From Dryas octopetala (lineage: Eukaryota; Streptophyta; Magnoliopsida; Rosales; Rosaceae): 64,000 bases of DNA. A model generated the notes under the pieces. That model was not told the origin of the DNA. It was given only the letters and a program-made list of their open reading frames with translations, and made no database searches. The stretch is from positions 18,364,941-18,428,940 of the forward strand of contig OY992834.1 in NCBI GenBank assembly GCA_963921425.1, read 5' to 3'. Positions 12,550-23,196 of the stretch are shown here, piece by piece. Each line of letters begins with the position of its first letter. Positions within the stretch are counted from its first letter, which is position 1. The translations under genes were made by a program, and so were the position numbers.

Positions 12550-12563
12550 TTTGAGGGGGTGAA
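12549..12563 (+). other. Polypurine tract of Copia element
   Basis: A purine-rich run including GAGGGGGTGAA sits immediately before the 3' LTR, overlapping the end of the gag-pol frame region. This is the expected position for plus-strand priming. Confidence 0.75.
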
Positions 12564-13021
12564 TGTTGGAATAAGCAAGTCAATACTCCATCACGTGGGT
12601 TCACATGAGTTGGTGGCTGTCTTCATTAAACAGCCCACAATTGCTTTTTACTTTGTCATGGTTTCATACTAGTTTGCATAGTATGTATTGGTGGCTGATT
12701 TTCTTCATCTGCCCCCCCTCTATGTTTTAGCTAGCTGCACCTAGATAGGCTAGATATGATAGCTCTACTTCTATTTATTGTGTTCAGTAGACTTTCTACA
12801 ACTAGCATTAAGTATGACTTTTGTGATGAAAGCTCCCTATATAAGGGATATGTGTTTATAAGTTTCGATCAAGGCAATCAGACTTGATCATTGAGTTTAG
12901 CTAATAAAATAAATTGTTCTCTCTCTCTTTTAGTATTTGTGAGAGTGTGTGAGAGGTGGATAAAGTTTGTAAACTTTTCACCCATATATCTTGGTATTAC
13001 TTTGTAAAGTATATACCAACA
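12564..13021 (+). repeat. 3' LTR of Copia element
   Basis: 458 bp with the same ends as the 5' LTR and about five differences from it by eye. It is followed by the CATAA duplication at 13022-13026. Confidence 0.93.
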
Positions 13022-13110
13022 CATAAGACCTCGGCTTCGGATGAGGGGCGTGATCTGAGCACGCCAAAGTAAATAGTTGTGCCTGTCTAACTTGACGGTA
13101 GACTGAACAG
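13022..13110 (-). mobile_element. Older Copia-type gag fossil, part 2
   Basis: The minus strand reads KLDRHNYLLWRAQITPLIR, the typical N-terminal gag opening of plant Copia proteins. The young Copia element separates it from part 1 at 7791-8019; the two parts lie on either side of the CATAA insertion point. The fossil is flanked on both outer sides by TNL C-terminal tail sequence. Confidence 0.65.
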
Positions 13111-13375
13111 ACAGAGCATCAACGACGTCATTTGTATGAATATCATCAACTTCCATGAGTACAACTGAGGATCCAGGAGGCCTCTTCTCTTGTGCCTTCT
13201 GCTCTTATATGAAACATTGAAGCTTGGGAAGCGATAGTGATTTGGCACTCGATGAACCTTCAAAGTTCACTTTATTATTTCCAAATCTGCTCAATGATAT
13301 ATTTGTAAGGTTCTTACAACCCCATGCCATTATGCTTTTAAGCCCAGTGAAATATGCTTTTAAGCCAAGGGAGCT
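13111..13375 (-). pseudogene. Remnant of the fourth TNL: tail and LRR scrap
   Basis: The minus strand at about 13130-13205 reads PPGSSV and MEVDDIHTND, as in TNL1 and TNL3 tails. At about 13225-13375 the DNA closely matches a piece of the TNL main LRR exon (compare TNL1 2862-2990 and TNL2 16897-17030), including CACTCGATGAACCTTC and CAAATCTGCTCAATGATATA. Most of the gene between these pieces is gone. Together with 7634-7790 this is a fourth paralogue reduced to scraps. Confidence 0.75.
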
Positions 13376-14769
13376 GGCTGGGGGCAGAGAGAAAGAGAAA
13401 GATAAGAGAGGCAGAGATATGAGAGAAAAGAGAGGGGAGGGGAGGGGAGGGGAGGGCTGGGCTAGGCTGGGTGGGGGAATTGTTGGGTCGACATGGTGCA
13501 GGGGGTGGTGAAGGTGGGAGATGGAAGGAATTTTTTTTTGTTTTTAAATTTGTTTAAATTGATTTAGTTTTATTTTTTTTATGATAAAAGACTAATTTGC
13601 CCTTATAAATTGGTCAAGTGACCCTCACGCGATCAATTTTAACGGAAGTTTTGACAGAATTGATGGAATATTCTGGATTGAAGCACTTGAAAAATAATAG
13701 TCTTTGATTGAAGCAAAGTGAAAATGAAATCCTCAACTGAAAATAGGGGTATAGTTATAGTCCTTTTGCTAATATTCTCCCTATATTATATGTTTATGTG
13801 AACGTAATTGTGCACAGGAATGCATGAAAGCTTGCCTTGAGTAGGGCACAAGTCCTTCACCATTATCATTTTTTTTTTTTTATAATTTGTAGTCATGTTG
13901 TCAATTATAAAGAAAAGAGTTGCACGGTATATTGAGACTTACTAAATTTGGATTACTAAAAGGATATTATTGAATCAGATTAAGAAAAATGCATTCAATT
14001 TTTGTTGCAGCAGTTATCCTAGTTTCTCAAATTCAGTCAATATTGTGACTATTGTTTCATACCAGATTAGCAATTACAGAGCCAATTTACTGGCAGTTTG
14101 TAAGGTTTAGAAACTTTACCACTTCATAAATGATTGCAGGTAACCATATGGTTTTCTTCATCTTGAATCTGGTTGAGGCAATTGCAGTTCTGATGACATT
14201 TAAGCCATTCCTTACCGTACGATGAATAGATAGAGATAAATGCAAATGGAAGTCCATGCAAATGGAAGTCCATGCCAAGTCTAAAGAAAATTCTTCAACA
14301 TAATTATGGATAGTTCATTTTATGCATTATAGTTGTCCAACCATATACGTACCAAGGTTATACCTTATTAGGGAGAAATATTGTCATTATTCAAAGGGAA
14401 GATTAACCTCGGCATTTATGTTGTATGTTAATGAACAATCCTTTTAGGAAAATATTTTTAGCATTATAACAGTTTAGTGAAAGTATTCGGTGGCAATTAA
14501 GCAACTAGTGTATTCGGTTTTTCCAGATTTTTTTCCTGTATGATATATTTTGGCTATATATGGAGACTGAAGATTTTTGGTGATCTAGATTCTTCTCCCA
14601 ATTAAATGAAGTTTTCATATGTGCACCAAATAATACAAAAAGTTCTCATGTTGTTCAGCGATGAAAACTGTGAAGACTATAGATTTTTGAAAATTTAATA
14701 TTAATGCTGATTTGATGTTGATATAGTTTTGATGTGTTAAATTGTTTGGTTGATTTTATGCATGTTGAC

Positions 14770-14802
<33 letters not shown>

Positions 14803-15539
14803 TTAACTAAAACTTGATGTAGCATGATAGAAGAGAAAATATAATTTTCTAGTTGTTTTTACTTGTGTTATTTTCACTTTGTGTAAATAGTTATTTTAGA
14901 TCCAAACATAAGGTCCATTTCTTTTTAGTTTGAACAGCCCAAAAGGTGAAAAAGGAGATGCCCCGGTCCTTGTTTTAGCCCAAAGGCTAAGTCAGCCATT
15001 GTCTTTTTAAACCAACGTGCAATTGTAGCTCCTGCATCATCTTGTTCTCGTGTTCTTCCCTTTTACTTATCTCCATAAAAATCCTCTTCTGCAGTGCTCA
15101 CAATTAGAGGTTTCTTCTTTTCAACCTCAACCTCTAAGTTAGGTATTTTCTTATTCTTATTTGTGTTTTATATTTTTCTTGTTTATTCTCTTTTTTTTTT
15201 GTTACCCAAAGTAAAGGTTTGTTTCAATTTTTCCTCTATATAGTAGGTAAGTTATATAAATATTGGGTGTTTAACATGTTAATGATATTTAGGTTTTTAT
15301 ATGTTGACCTTCATATTTGTTAACAATTTTTTTTTTTGAATTAGATGCAGGTGTCATCAAATTTATGGAAATAAAAACAGTGAAATTCAAAATTATGAGT
15401 AATAAATGCCTAAAATTAGGGATTTCTAATGTATTTCCATTATTTATAGCAAGGGGCAAAATGGACATACAAAAATAAAAAATGGATTAAAATCCAAAGA
15501 CAAAAATGTTTGGGTTAAATCCAATATTTCATTCCCAAA
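13376..15539. other. Intergenic, no gene seen
   Basis: No supported gene. It contains a purine-rich, GGGGA-repeat stretch (about 13390-13520), an (ATT)n microsatellite around 14772-14804, and mostly AT-rich sequence. The stretch around 14930-15160 is less AT-rich and has pyrimidine-rich and splice-like motifs, but no open frame I would defend. Confidence 0.6.
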
Positions 15540-15863
15540 ATGGGCTTTTATCTAAAAACCTCATATAAGAATTGCAGAACATATACAGAGATGCATAGTA
15601 AAATATTGATAAAATTTAAGTATAAAAGTACATATAAGATCACCACAAAATGTGGTATTATTCAATTTTTAAAATATTACCATCAGCGCCCACATTTAAT
15701 GAAACACCAACGTATACCAATGAAGACAATGGGAGTGAGTATTGCCGTACTGATGAGGAACCAATTGATAATATATAGATTCTCCACAACACTACAAAAA
15801 CAGTAATTGCAGAGGCCATCCCCAATATAAAAAGAAAACAAAAATAATATGCAACACCCTGAA

Positions 15864-18800
15864 TCATATCATTGTGAGATCAAGGACGTCACCAACTTGA
15901 ACTTGGTTGCATATTAGGTGGACCGCACAGCTTTTAACCAACACAGACGGTGGTGAGTACACAGACGATGGGCTCCACAAAGTAAGGAAAAATGCAACTT
16001 GACACATATATAACACTCCACCTTCCTCATGGGGTTTATTGTATAGTGGAATATAGTTGAGCCACACATGAGTTGACTCTGAATCTATTAGACTAGCCCA
16101 CGTCCATACTGTACCTGTTTCTTTTCCATTGATGCGAATTTCGACTCCAAAACCAAAAACCGCATCTTCATTAATATTACTTTGCCTGAATATTTCATAA
16201 GCAACACACACAGCCAATCCTGACTTCTCCCACTCTAAATCTCGAGGAATTTCAATAGAAAGTTCACAAATATTAACCACCTTAAAGTCCACTGGCAAAA
16301 GACTTTCATGTATAAAATTGAGATTCTTACGACAACTACTGAACCAGTTTGGAACTTCATTGCCAGGAAGTTTAATTTGAAATGGAGAAGATACCTGCAA
16401 TATATAGCTACAACAATCATCATCATAATTAACCATCATATATAATGTATACATATAGAGAGAGATAGAGGTAGAGAAAGAGATAGCGAGACAGAGACAG
16501 AGGACCTGATTCAGTAAAAGTTTTTCCATCTTTGCCACGTCACAGCCATAATTTGCACATACTCTGTTGCAATTAGTCAAAACGATCTGCTCAAGCCCCT
16601 GTGATTCATTACATTCAAATAGGCTTGACAGTTTTGGAAACTTTTCCAATGCCTTGCAATTTTCTACCGAAACCAATCTTACTTTTGGTGGAAGCTGTGG
16701 AATTTCTCGAAGCCTCTTGCAATCATTCAAGAAAAGGCTGTCCAAATTGACAAATTTGCTAATGTCTACAGGAAGACTAACAAAATTGTTTCCTGATAGA
16801 TCAAGTGATGTCCATGTGGACCAAAGTTGAAGACTCACAATGAAATCCTTATTTGATAAATACTGATTGGGACGTGAAATGCTTGAGTTTGTTGGAAGCG
16901 ATAGTGATTTGCCACTCGATGAACCTTCCAAGTTCACTTTATTATTTCCAAATCTGCTCAATGATATATTTGTAAGGTTCTCACAATATGTTGCGCTTAA
17001 TCTTTGAAGCCCAGTGAGATATGTAATTGATGAAGGCAATTCTCTTATACCGCAGCAGTCAAGTACCAAATGCTCTAGGGATTCCATCTTGTCCATTTCT
17101 GGCAAAGTCTCAAGCCTTATACAGTTTGTAAGCAAAAACCATCTCAGCGATTTCAAGCTAATTCTTGTTGGAAATACCATAAGGTTAGAGCATCCCGCCA
17201 AATCCAATCTAATAAGTTTATCTAGGAATCCAACAGAATCATCAACCTCAACCAAACTGTTACAACCCCTTAGATCCAAGTACTCTATGTTTGGGATTCC
17301 AGACAAGTCAGGGATTTTAGTTAAGAATGAACATTCTCTAAGATTTAGCGATGTTAGCATTGTCAAATTCTGGGAGACAATAAACAAAAGGAAAAACAAA
17401 TATTAAAGAAAAAACTTTCAAAAAAAAAAAACTCTTTAAAATGATAACGGTTGGAAATAATTTAAAGTACCTTAAATCCCACCTCGAGTTGTGTGATTCG
17501 ACTCCCAGGCATTTTGAACACAACTAGTTCCTTTGGACAAAAATTGGATGGCAAATATTGTAAATGATATCCATCCCAATCAATCAACCTCAACTTGTTG
17601 GGGAGATAATCAATGTCTCCAGAAAGGCATGCATTATGATTTATAAAAAATTCAAGATTTTTCATCCCTATGAAGCTTTTTGCATTCAAGTGTATCTCAT
17701 CTGGTTTGAGCAACTTCAACATGATGCCTTTAACTTTCTTTGATCCCTAGTATGGAAAAGAAATGGTATTAACAAACCAAGTCCTTTGTCAAATGAAAAT
17801 ATAAATACTGCTCTAAGCTTTTAATTCTCTTTCATGATTTTGATAAGCAAATTATATGCATGTTACATAAGGATTTTCATGTCGAATTGAATATAAGAAC
17901 AAATATTCTACTTACTGTATTTTCCGTTAGAACATGCTCCACATCGCCATGAAACCACAACCTGCTACGTTCCCCAGGCTCCGTGGGAGATTCTTCGTAA
18001 ACAATATCCTTACCCATTTGTTCTAGCAAGTCATGCATCAAAATCCTATTTTGTTCAATTGTTATGAGGGCATTTTGTACAAGTGTTTGAATGCACTCCT
18101 TAGGGAACTGAAGGTTGTGACTTCTTAGTACTTGTATCACATAGTTCTCATCTTCACCCTTGAAGAAACATGCAATGTCAAGGAAAACTTGTTGCACACG
18201 ATATGTCAACGCATCATAACTTATTCTGAGTATCTTTTGAATATCTTGATAAGGACCTTCTTCGTAATGATCCAATGTTGCTTGCCAATGATCTATGCTT
18301 TCATTGCGTAGATGAGAACCCAAAAGTGTCAAAGCTAATGGAAGATGCTGAGCATAGGCTATTGCACATTTTGCAAGCTCCAAATAATCATATGGGGGTT
18401 TGTTTCTTTCGAAGGCAATCATACTAAAAAGCTCAAGAGCTTGTTGGTCATCTAATTTCTTGACCTTGTATACTAACTTAATTTCATGACGAGTTAGCAA
18501 TCTCGAATCTCTTGTCGTTATGATAACTCTGCTGCCCTCTCCAAACCAATCAATAGCTCCTGCTAAATATTTTAGCTGGTCTAATTGATTCACGTCATCA
18601 AGAATTAAGAGAACCTTTTTATGACTTAGTCGTTGCCTTATAACACTAATACCTTTATCAACGGTGACCACTTTCAAGTTTATGCCTCCTAGAATCTCAT
18701 AAAGAAGAGTCTCTTGTAGTTGGGTTAAGCCTCCATGTGGCATTGAATTTTCTCTAACATTTGCTAAAAAACAACTACCTTCAAACTGATGGGCAATTGA

Positions 18801-19967
18801 ATTATAAATTGTTTTAGCAATTGTTGTCTTGCCTATTCCAGGTGTCCCCCATATCCCAACCATGCAACAACCATTTCCCCCCACACCTAAAAGAACATTC
18901 ACATCTTGTACACAAGACTGTATTCCAACTGGGTATTTGGGAACATCCAAATAGGTGCGGTTTAGTACTTTCATTGAGATCTCCTCAACGATGTTGTTGA
19001 TAAATTTAGATTCATACCTACAAGTTAAAAAACACACGATATATTTACTAAATCAACATTTTTCTATATTTGTTACACATGAAAATAGAGAGAATTTTAC
19101 TAGATTAACAAAATATAAAGCTACCTTCTTAAAGAATCAAAAGTCTCAAAAGGCAGCAAAAAAATAAAAATAAAAATAAAGCTACCTTGTTATGTTTGAT
19201 TGTTCTAGAGCGGGATGAAGAGGATTAGGCAAAAACAAATAAGTAAATAGACCTAGAAATTTATGCTTGATTTGAAGTCCGATAAACTAATTAATACTTC
19301 CCCTACATATATAATAATTAAAAATTAAATGGTTATTACGTGTGCTCAGTCTACCATTGTTTAGCAAACCATTGTTTTTATGTAAAGAAAAAGAAAGGCT
19401 TGGAAAGAAAGATAAGATCATGCACTATAATGGTTAGAAATATACGTACTCCCCCTCCTTGAAACACCATCCAGACAAATTTGCTGCTTCTGTAAGAGCT
19501 GCTTTCCATTTGAGCACCTTCTCCATGTTGTCTATGTATTTGCTTTCTTGAGCAGCAAATGCGTCACCAAAACTACTTGTTTTGGTTTGATTTCGTACAT
19601 GGGAGGGATCCACCTTGTAAAAAACTAGCCTAACCATTTGTTGCTTGGATTCTTTGCATTGAAGGATGTGAACAAGTTCATCCAAGCACCACCTCGATGA
19701 TGCATAGTGTTCAGAGAATACGACAATAGAAATCGTCGACTCTTCAATTGCTTGGAGAAGCGCAGTTGATATTTCTTCCCCTCTTGTAAGCTCATTATCA
19801 ATGAAGGTGGTAATTCCCTTGCGGATCAAAGCATTGTACAAATGATCTATGAAATTTGTGCGTGTATCCTCACCTCTAAAACTCAAAAAGACATCGTGCG
19901 TCCATGAGTGAGTGAAAGAAGAAGAAGAGGAAGATTTGGAGAGTCCTTGATTGGTGATAAGAGCCAT
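15864..19967 (-). CDS. TNL2: intact TIR-NB-ARC-LRR immune receptor
   Basis: The only apparently functional TNL here. Exons: 19450-19967, 17916-19017, 17471-17746, 16506-17369, 15864-16394, summing to 3291 bp, or 1096 aa. The ATG sits in ATGGCTCTTATC, conserved in TNL3. Domains: TIR at about residues 20-165 (DVFLSFRGEDTRTNF; SSRWCLDEL with the expected catalytic Glu). NB-ARC is at about 190-510, with P-loop GIWGTPGIGKTT near 227, LLILDDVNQLD near 310, GSRVIITTRD, HLPLAL in the GLPL position near 397 and LMHDLLEQMG near 500. LRRs lie at about 560-900, then the post-LRR C-JID with PGNEVPNWF. TIR domains of this class are NAD-cleaving and signal through EDS1 (family knowledge). The C-terminal tail with the PRKRKH-like motif of TNL1 is missing: a deletion of about 225 bp joins VGDV directly to a new stop. 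The pathogen recognised cannot be told from sequence. Confidence 0.9.
16395..16505 (-). other. TNL2 last intron, 111 bp, in frame and stop-free
   Basis: The donor is CAG|GTCCTC and the acceptor TGCAG|GTATCT. Retention would add 37 residues between the LRR and the C-JID without breaking the frame. The coding strand of the intron is rich in CTCT repeats. Confidence 0.65.
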
Positions 19968-20400
19968 TTTGTTTGTTTATCACAGACCTGCAGATAGCCT
20001 CAAAGAGACGGTATCACTCATAAATGTGAATGAGAAGAAGTTAAAGGTGATACACACTGATGTCTTTTTCTTTCATGATGGGGCCGATACTCCACGAGTG
20101 GTCTTTAATTTACCAGCACCTCATGACTTTTATTAAGGTTGGTAAAAGGGAAAGAAAAATCTGGTGCCAAAAACAATATAAACAACTCGCATTTTAGAGA
20201 AAATTGTGACAGCCTGTATACAGCTAGCTCACATGTGCGAAGTGTGTGATTACAAAGGGACTGAAATGAGAAAATGCATGGGCAATTAAAAAGAGGATTT
20301 TTTTTTTTTTTTTTTATCTCAGACAAATGGAAGATAAAACAGTAAATATGTAATTATGTAAGTTACAGGAGTATAGGGTCCATTGAAAGAAGTGAATGAT
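19968..20400 (-). promoter_or_regulatory. TNL2 upstream region
   Basis: A 5' flank homologous to those of TNL1 and TNL3. It retains the segment around TTTATCACAGACCTGCAGAT next to the start codon that TNL1 lost. It probably includes the 5'UTR and promoter. A poly(T) tract lies at about 20299-20316. Confidence 0.45.
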
Positions 20401-22262
20401 CTATCGATCGAGCATGTAATAATTCTGACTCACAGCAGAAAAAGAGATGTGAGTGAGTTAAGCATTAACATGCACAATTGAAGCAGGAGATTGCATAGAA
20501 TAAACAACAGAACCATTCACTCACATTCATGAACAAAGCATCTTCTTCCATCGGATGCATTATCTAAAGGGGGTAAACATGCTACAGATTCCGTAGTTCT
20601 ATTATTGGATTAGCTTACATTACTGCACAAGTTCTAATCCGTTCCTTTGTTGCTTTGTTGCTTTCGAGCCGGTTTGCTTAGTAAGGTAAGTAAGTTGTAA
20701 CATGGGAAAACCGCAGAAAACACAACTTATTTGAATAACCCGGTGACCTACCAATTGCAGAAGTAGGATCTTTGCCTCTTTGGCAACCCATAAGCACTTA
20801 AATAATACAATTGGAGACTTGGAGTGTACCATCTTCTTTCCCATTTCGAGAAAAAGGTTTGAAAGGCCCAGTATTTCTTCATTCATGGCCTATTTTTTGT
20901 ATCCTAAAAAGAAAAAACAAAATAACGGATACAGATCGACCAAGTCATAGAACAAAAACAAGTACAGAGAGTGGCAGCAGAAGAAGTAGGAGCTTGGGCA
21001 GTATCAGCATTAGTAAGAGTGGCTTGGGCAGTAGGAGCATTGGCTACATTATCTGCAGTACTTACAGCACCAGCATGAGCAGAGTTCACACCATCACCAA
21101 CATTGGCTGCAGAGTTCACACCTTTATTGGAAGCATGCATCACTAGCAATACCTTCATAAGAGGCACTCTCACTTGCATTACTTCCTGAGCCAAAGGAAG
21201 GACCCTCAGGTGAGTGTTTGATGCTGTGCTGAAGACCAGTAGTGTGTTGATCTGAGACCCTAAGTCATCTTGTAGCAGTGAGGGTGCATTTCTAAGGCCG
21301 AGGATCAGTCACTATATAAGAAAGAAGAATAAAAGTGAGAAGCAGAAAAAAAATATATATATATTCCAATGTTCAAATAACTAGTATATCACCCTTTGTG
21401 TAATCAAATAACTATATCCCAATATCTTCAAGATAAAGCATATGATTTTCATAAACAAAATCACAGTTCAAGATGAATATAACAGTTCAAGATGAATCAC
21501 AGTTCAAGATGCATAAATAGAATCTCACTCAAGATGAACATAACCTTTCTAATTTACTAGTGATCAGGAAAGAAACAACTAGAAATCATGCATTCAAATG
21601 TTTTTAGTAATTTAGTACCCTAATAATTACTAAATTGAATTGCTGGTATGTTTAATACAAATAGAAAAACAAATAAAAAATAAGATACATTAATTAACAG
21701 GAAAGCCAAAGAGGTGCACCGGCATATCAAGAAAACAGTATGACAAACACAACCCAGTAGAATTAGGAGAAGTTTAATTGAGGAAGGCCTTCTAGAACAT
21801 ATACAGAGATGCATAGAAAAATCAAATATTGATAGATTTGAACATTAAAGTGCATATATCATGACCACAAAATGCCATATCATTATTCAATCAGAATTCC
21901 AAACGCACTACTACTGGAGCATCCATTAGACTCTTGAAAAAAAATTAAGTGATCCATTAGTGTCCACTAACTGAAAGAAAGAATATGATAAACCGAACAA
22001 GCTATTCAAAATATAAGAATTCCATAACGTATACAGAGATGCCTAGCAAAATATCATGACCAAAAAATGTCATATTATTCAAGATTTAAAATATTACCAA
22101 CAGCTCCCACATTTTATAAAACACCACCTCTGCAATTATAGTCTGAATATTGATAGAACTCCTCTTGAGCTACCTGACGAACACCAAGGAAGACAATGGG
22201 AGTGTGTATGGAGCATCCTAATGAATCATATCATTGTGCAATCAATGGATGGTTGTTGGTCC
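20400..22262. repeat. TNL 3' spacer module, copy C
   Basis: Third copy of the TNL spacer, following TNL3 and abutting the upstream region of TNL2. It carries the same landmark blocks as copies A and B (for example GCAGTAGGAGCATTGGC near 21030 and GGTGCATTTCTAAGGCCGAG near 21284). It is interrupted at 20541-20899 by a mitochondrial DNA insertion absent from A and B. Confidence 0.65.
20541..20899 (-). other. NUMT: nuclear insertion of mitochondrial DNA with ccmB fragment
   Basis: The minus-strand translation contains ILLLQLVGHRVIQISCVFCG and FPMLQL, which I recognise as plant mitochondrial CcmB (haem/cytochrome c maturation ABC transporter subunit). Just upstream, in another frame, it reads KEDGTLQ and LYYLSAYGLPK, close to the conserved KEDGTLELYYLSAYCLPK. 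The fragment covers only a small internal part of ccmB and has indels, so it is non-coding. The breakpoints are inferred by comparison with spacer copies A and B, which run straight across this point. About 100 bp at the low-coordinate side is not ccmB that I can recognise and may be other organelle DNA. Confidence 0.75.
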
Positions 22263-23148
22263 TCAACATCTGTTTTCAAGGATTGGTTGGTTCCAGAGAC
22301 AAGGAAAGACATTGGTCGAGGAAAGACATGGTTCGAGGATTGGATGATTTGTGTGATCATGACCATCCATGACGCGGGGTATCCAGGAAAGACATTGCTG
22401 GATCCGATTTCGAGGAGACAAGGAAAGCAATTGCTCTGGATGATGACCATCAACGATGTCGTTGGTATCAATATCATCAACTTCCATGAGTACGACTGAG
22501 GATCCAGGAGGCCTCTCTTGTGGCTTCAGCTCTTGCTCATGATGATCCACATCATCACTATGATTGGCTGCATCCATGGCATCACCAATTTGACTTGGTT
22601 GCATATTAGGTGGACCCCGCAGCTTTTAATGAACACAGATGATGAGCTTATGAATCGAAGGTAAAATGTAAATTGACACATATGATATAACAATCCATCT
22701 TCCAGATCATGATTATGCCACATATGATATAGAGGAGTACAGTTGAGCCACACATGAGTTGACTCTGTCTTTGCTTCACAAGGCCAAATCCGCATAAGAT
22801 ACTTTTCTTTTCCATTGATGCGAATTTCAACTCCAAATTCCAAAAACTCATTATCATTAATATTTTTTGCTTGATTTCAAAAGCAACACACACAGCCAAT
22901 CCTGACTTCTCTCACTCCAAATCTCAAGGAATTTCAATAGAAAGTTCACAAATATTAACGTACTTGGGTGAAATATTAATAATTTCAGTAGGAGTAGGAG
23001 GTTCATGTATAAAATATAGAATCTTACGACAGCTGAACCAGTTTGGAACTTCATTGCCAGGAAGTATAATTTTAAATGGAGAAGATACCTGCAATATATA
23101 GCTACAACAATCATCATCATAATTAACCATATATATATATATATATAT

Positions 23149-23196
<48 letters not shown>

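Larger units (their letters stand above)
8020..13021 (+). mobile_element. Ty1/Copia LTR retrotransposon, whole-looking, 5.0 kb
   Basis: A complete Copia element. It has two 458-bp LTRs that begin TGTTGG and end CCAACA, a primer binding site complementary to initiator tRNA-Met, one gag-pol reading frame, and a purine-rich tract before the 3' LTR. It is flanked by perfect CATAA duplications. By eye the LTRs differ at about five of 458 positions (about 1.1%). Under an assumed plant rate of 1.3e-8 per site per year, this gives an insertion age near 0.4 million years. It inserted into an older gag fossil inside the remains of a TNL copy. The lineage within Copia is not certain. Confidence 0.95.

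Noticed and set aside
14930-15160. Possible 5'UTR or first exon of an unknown gene
   Set aside because: CT-rich and leader-like, but no open reading frame or downstream exon could be connected to it before the TNL2 3' end.
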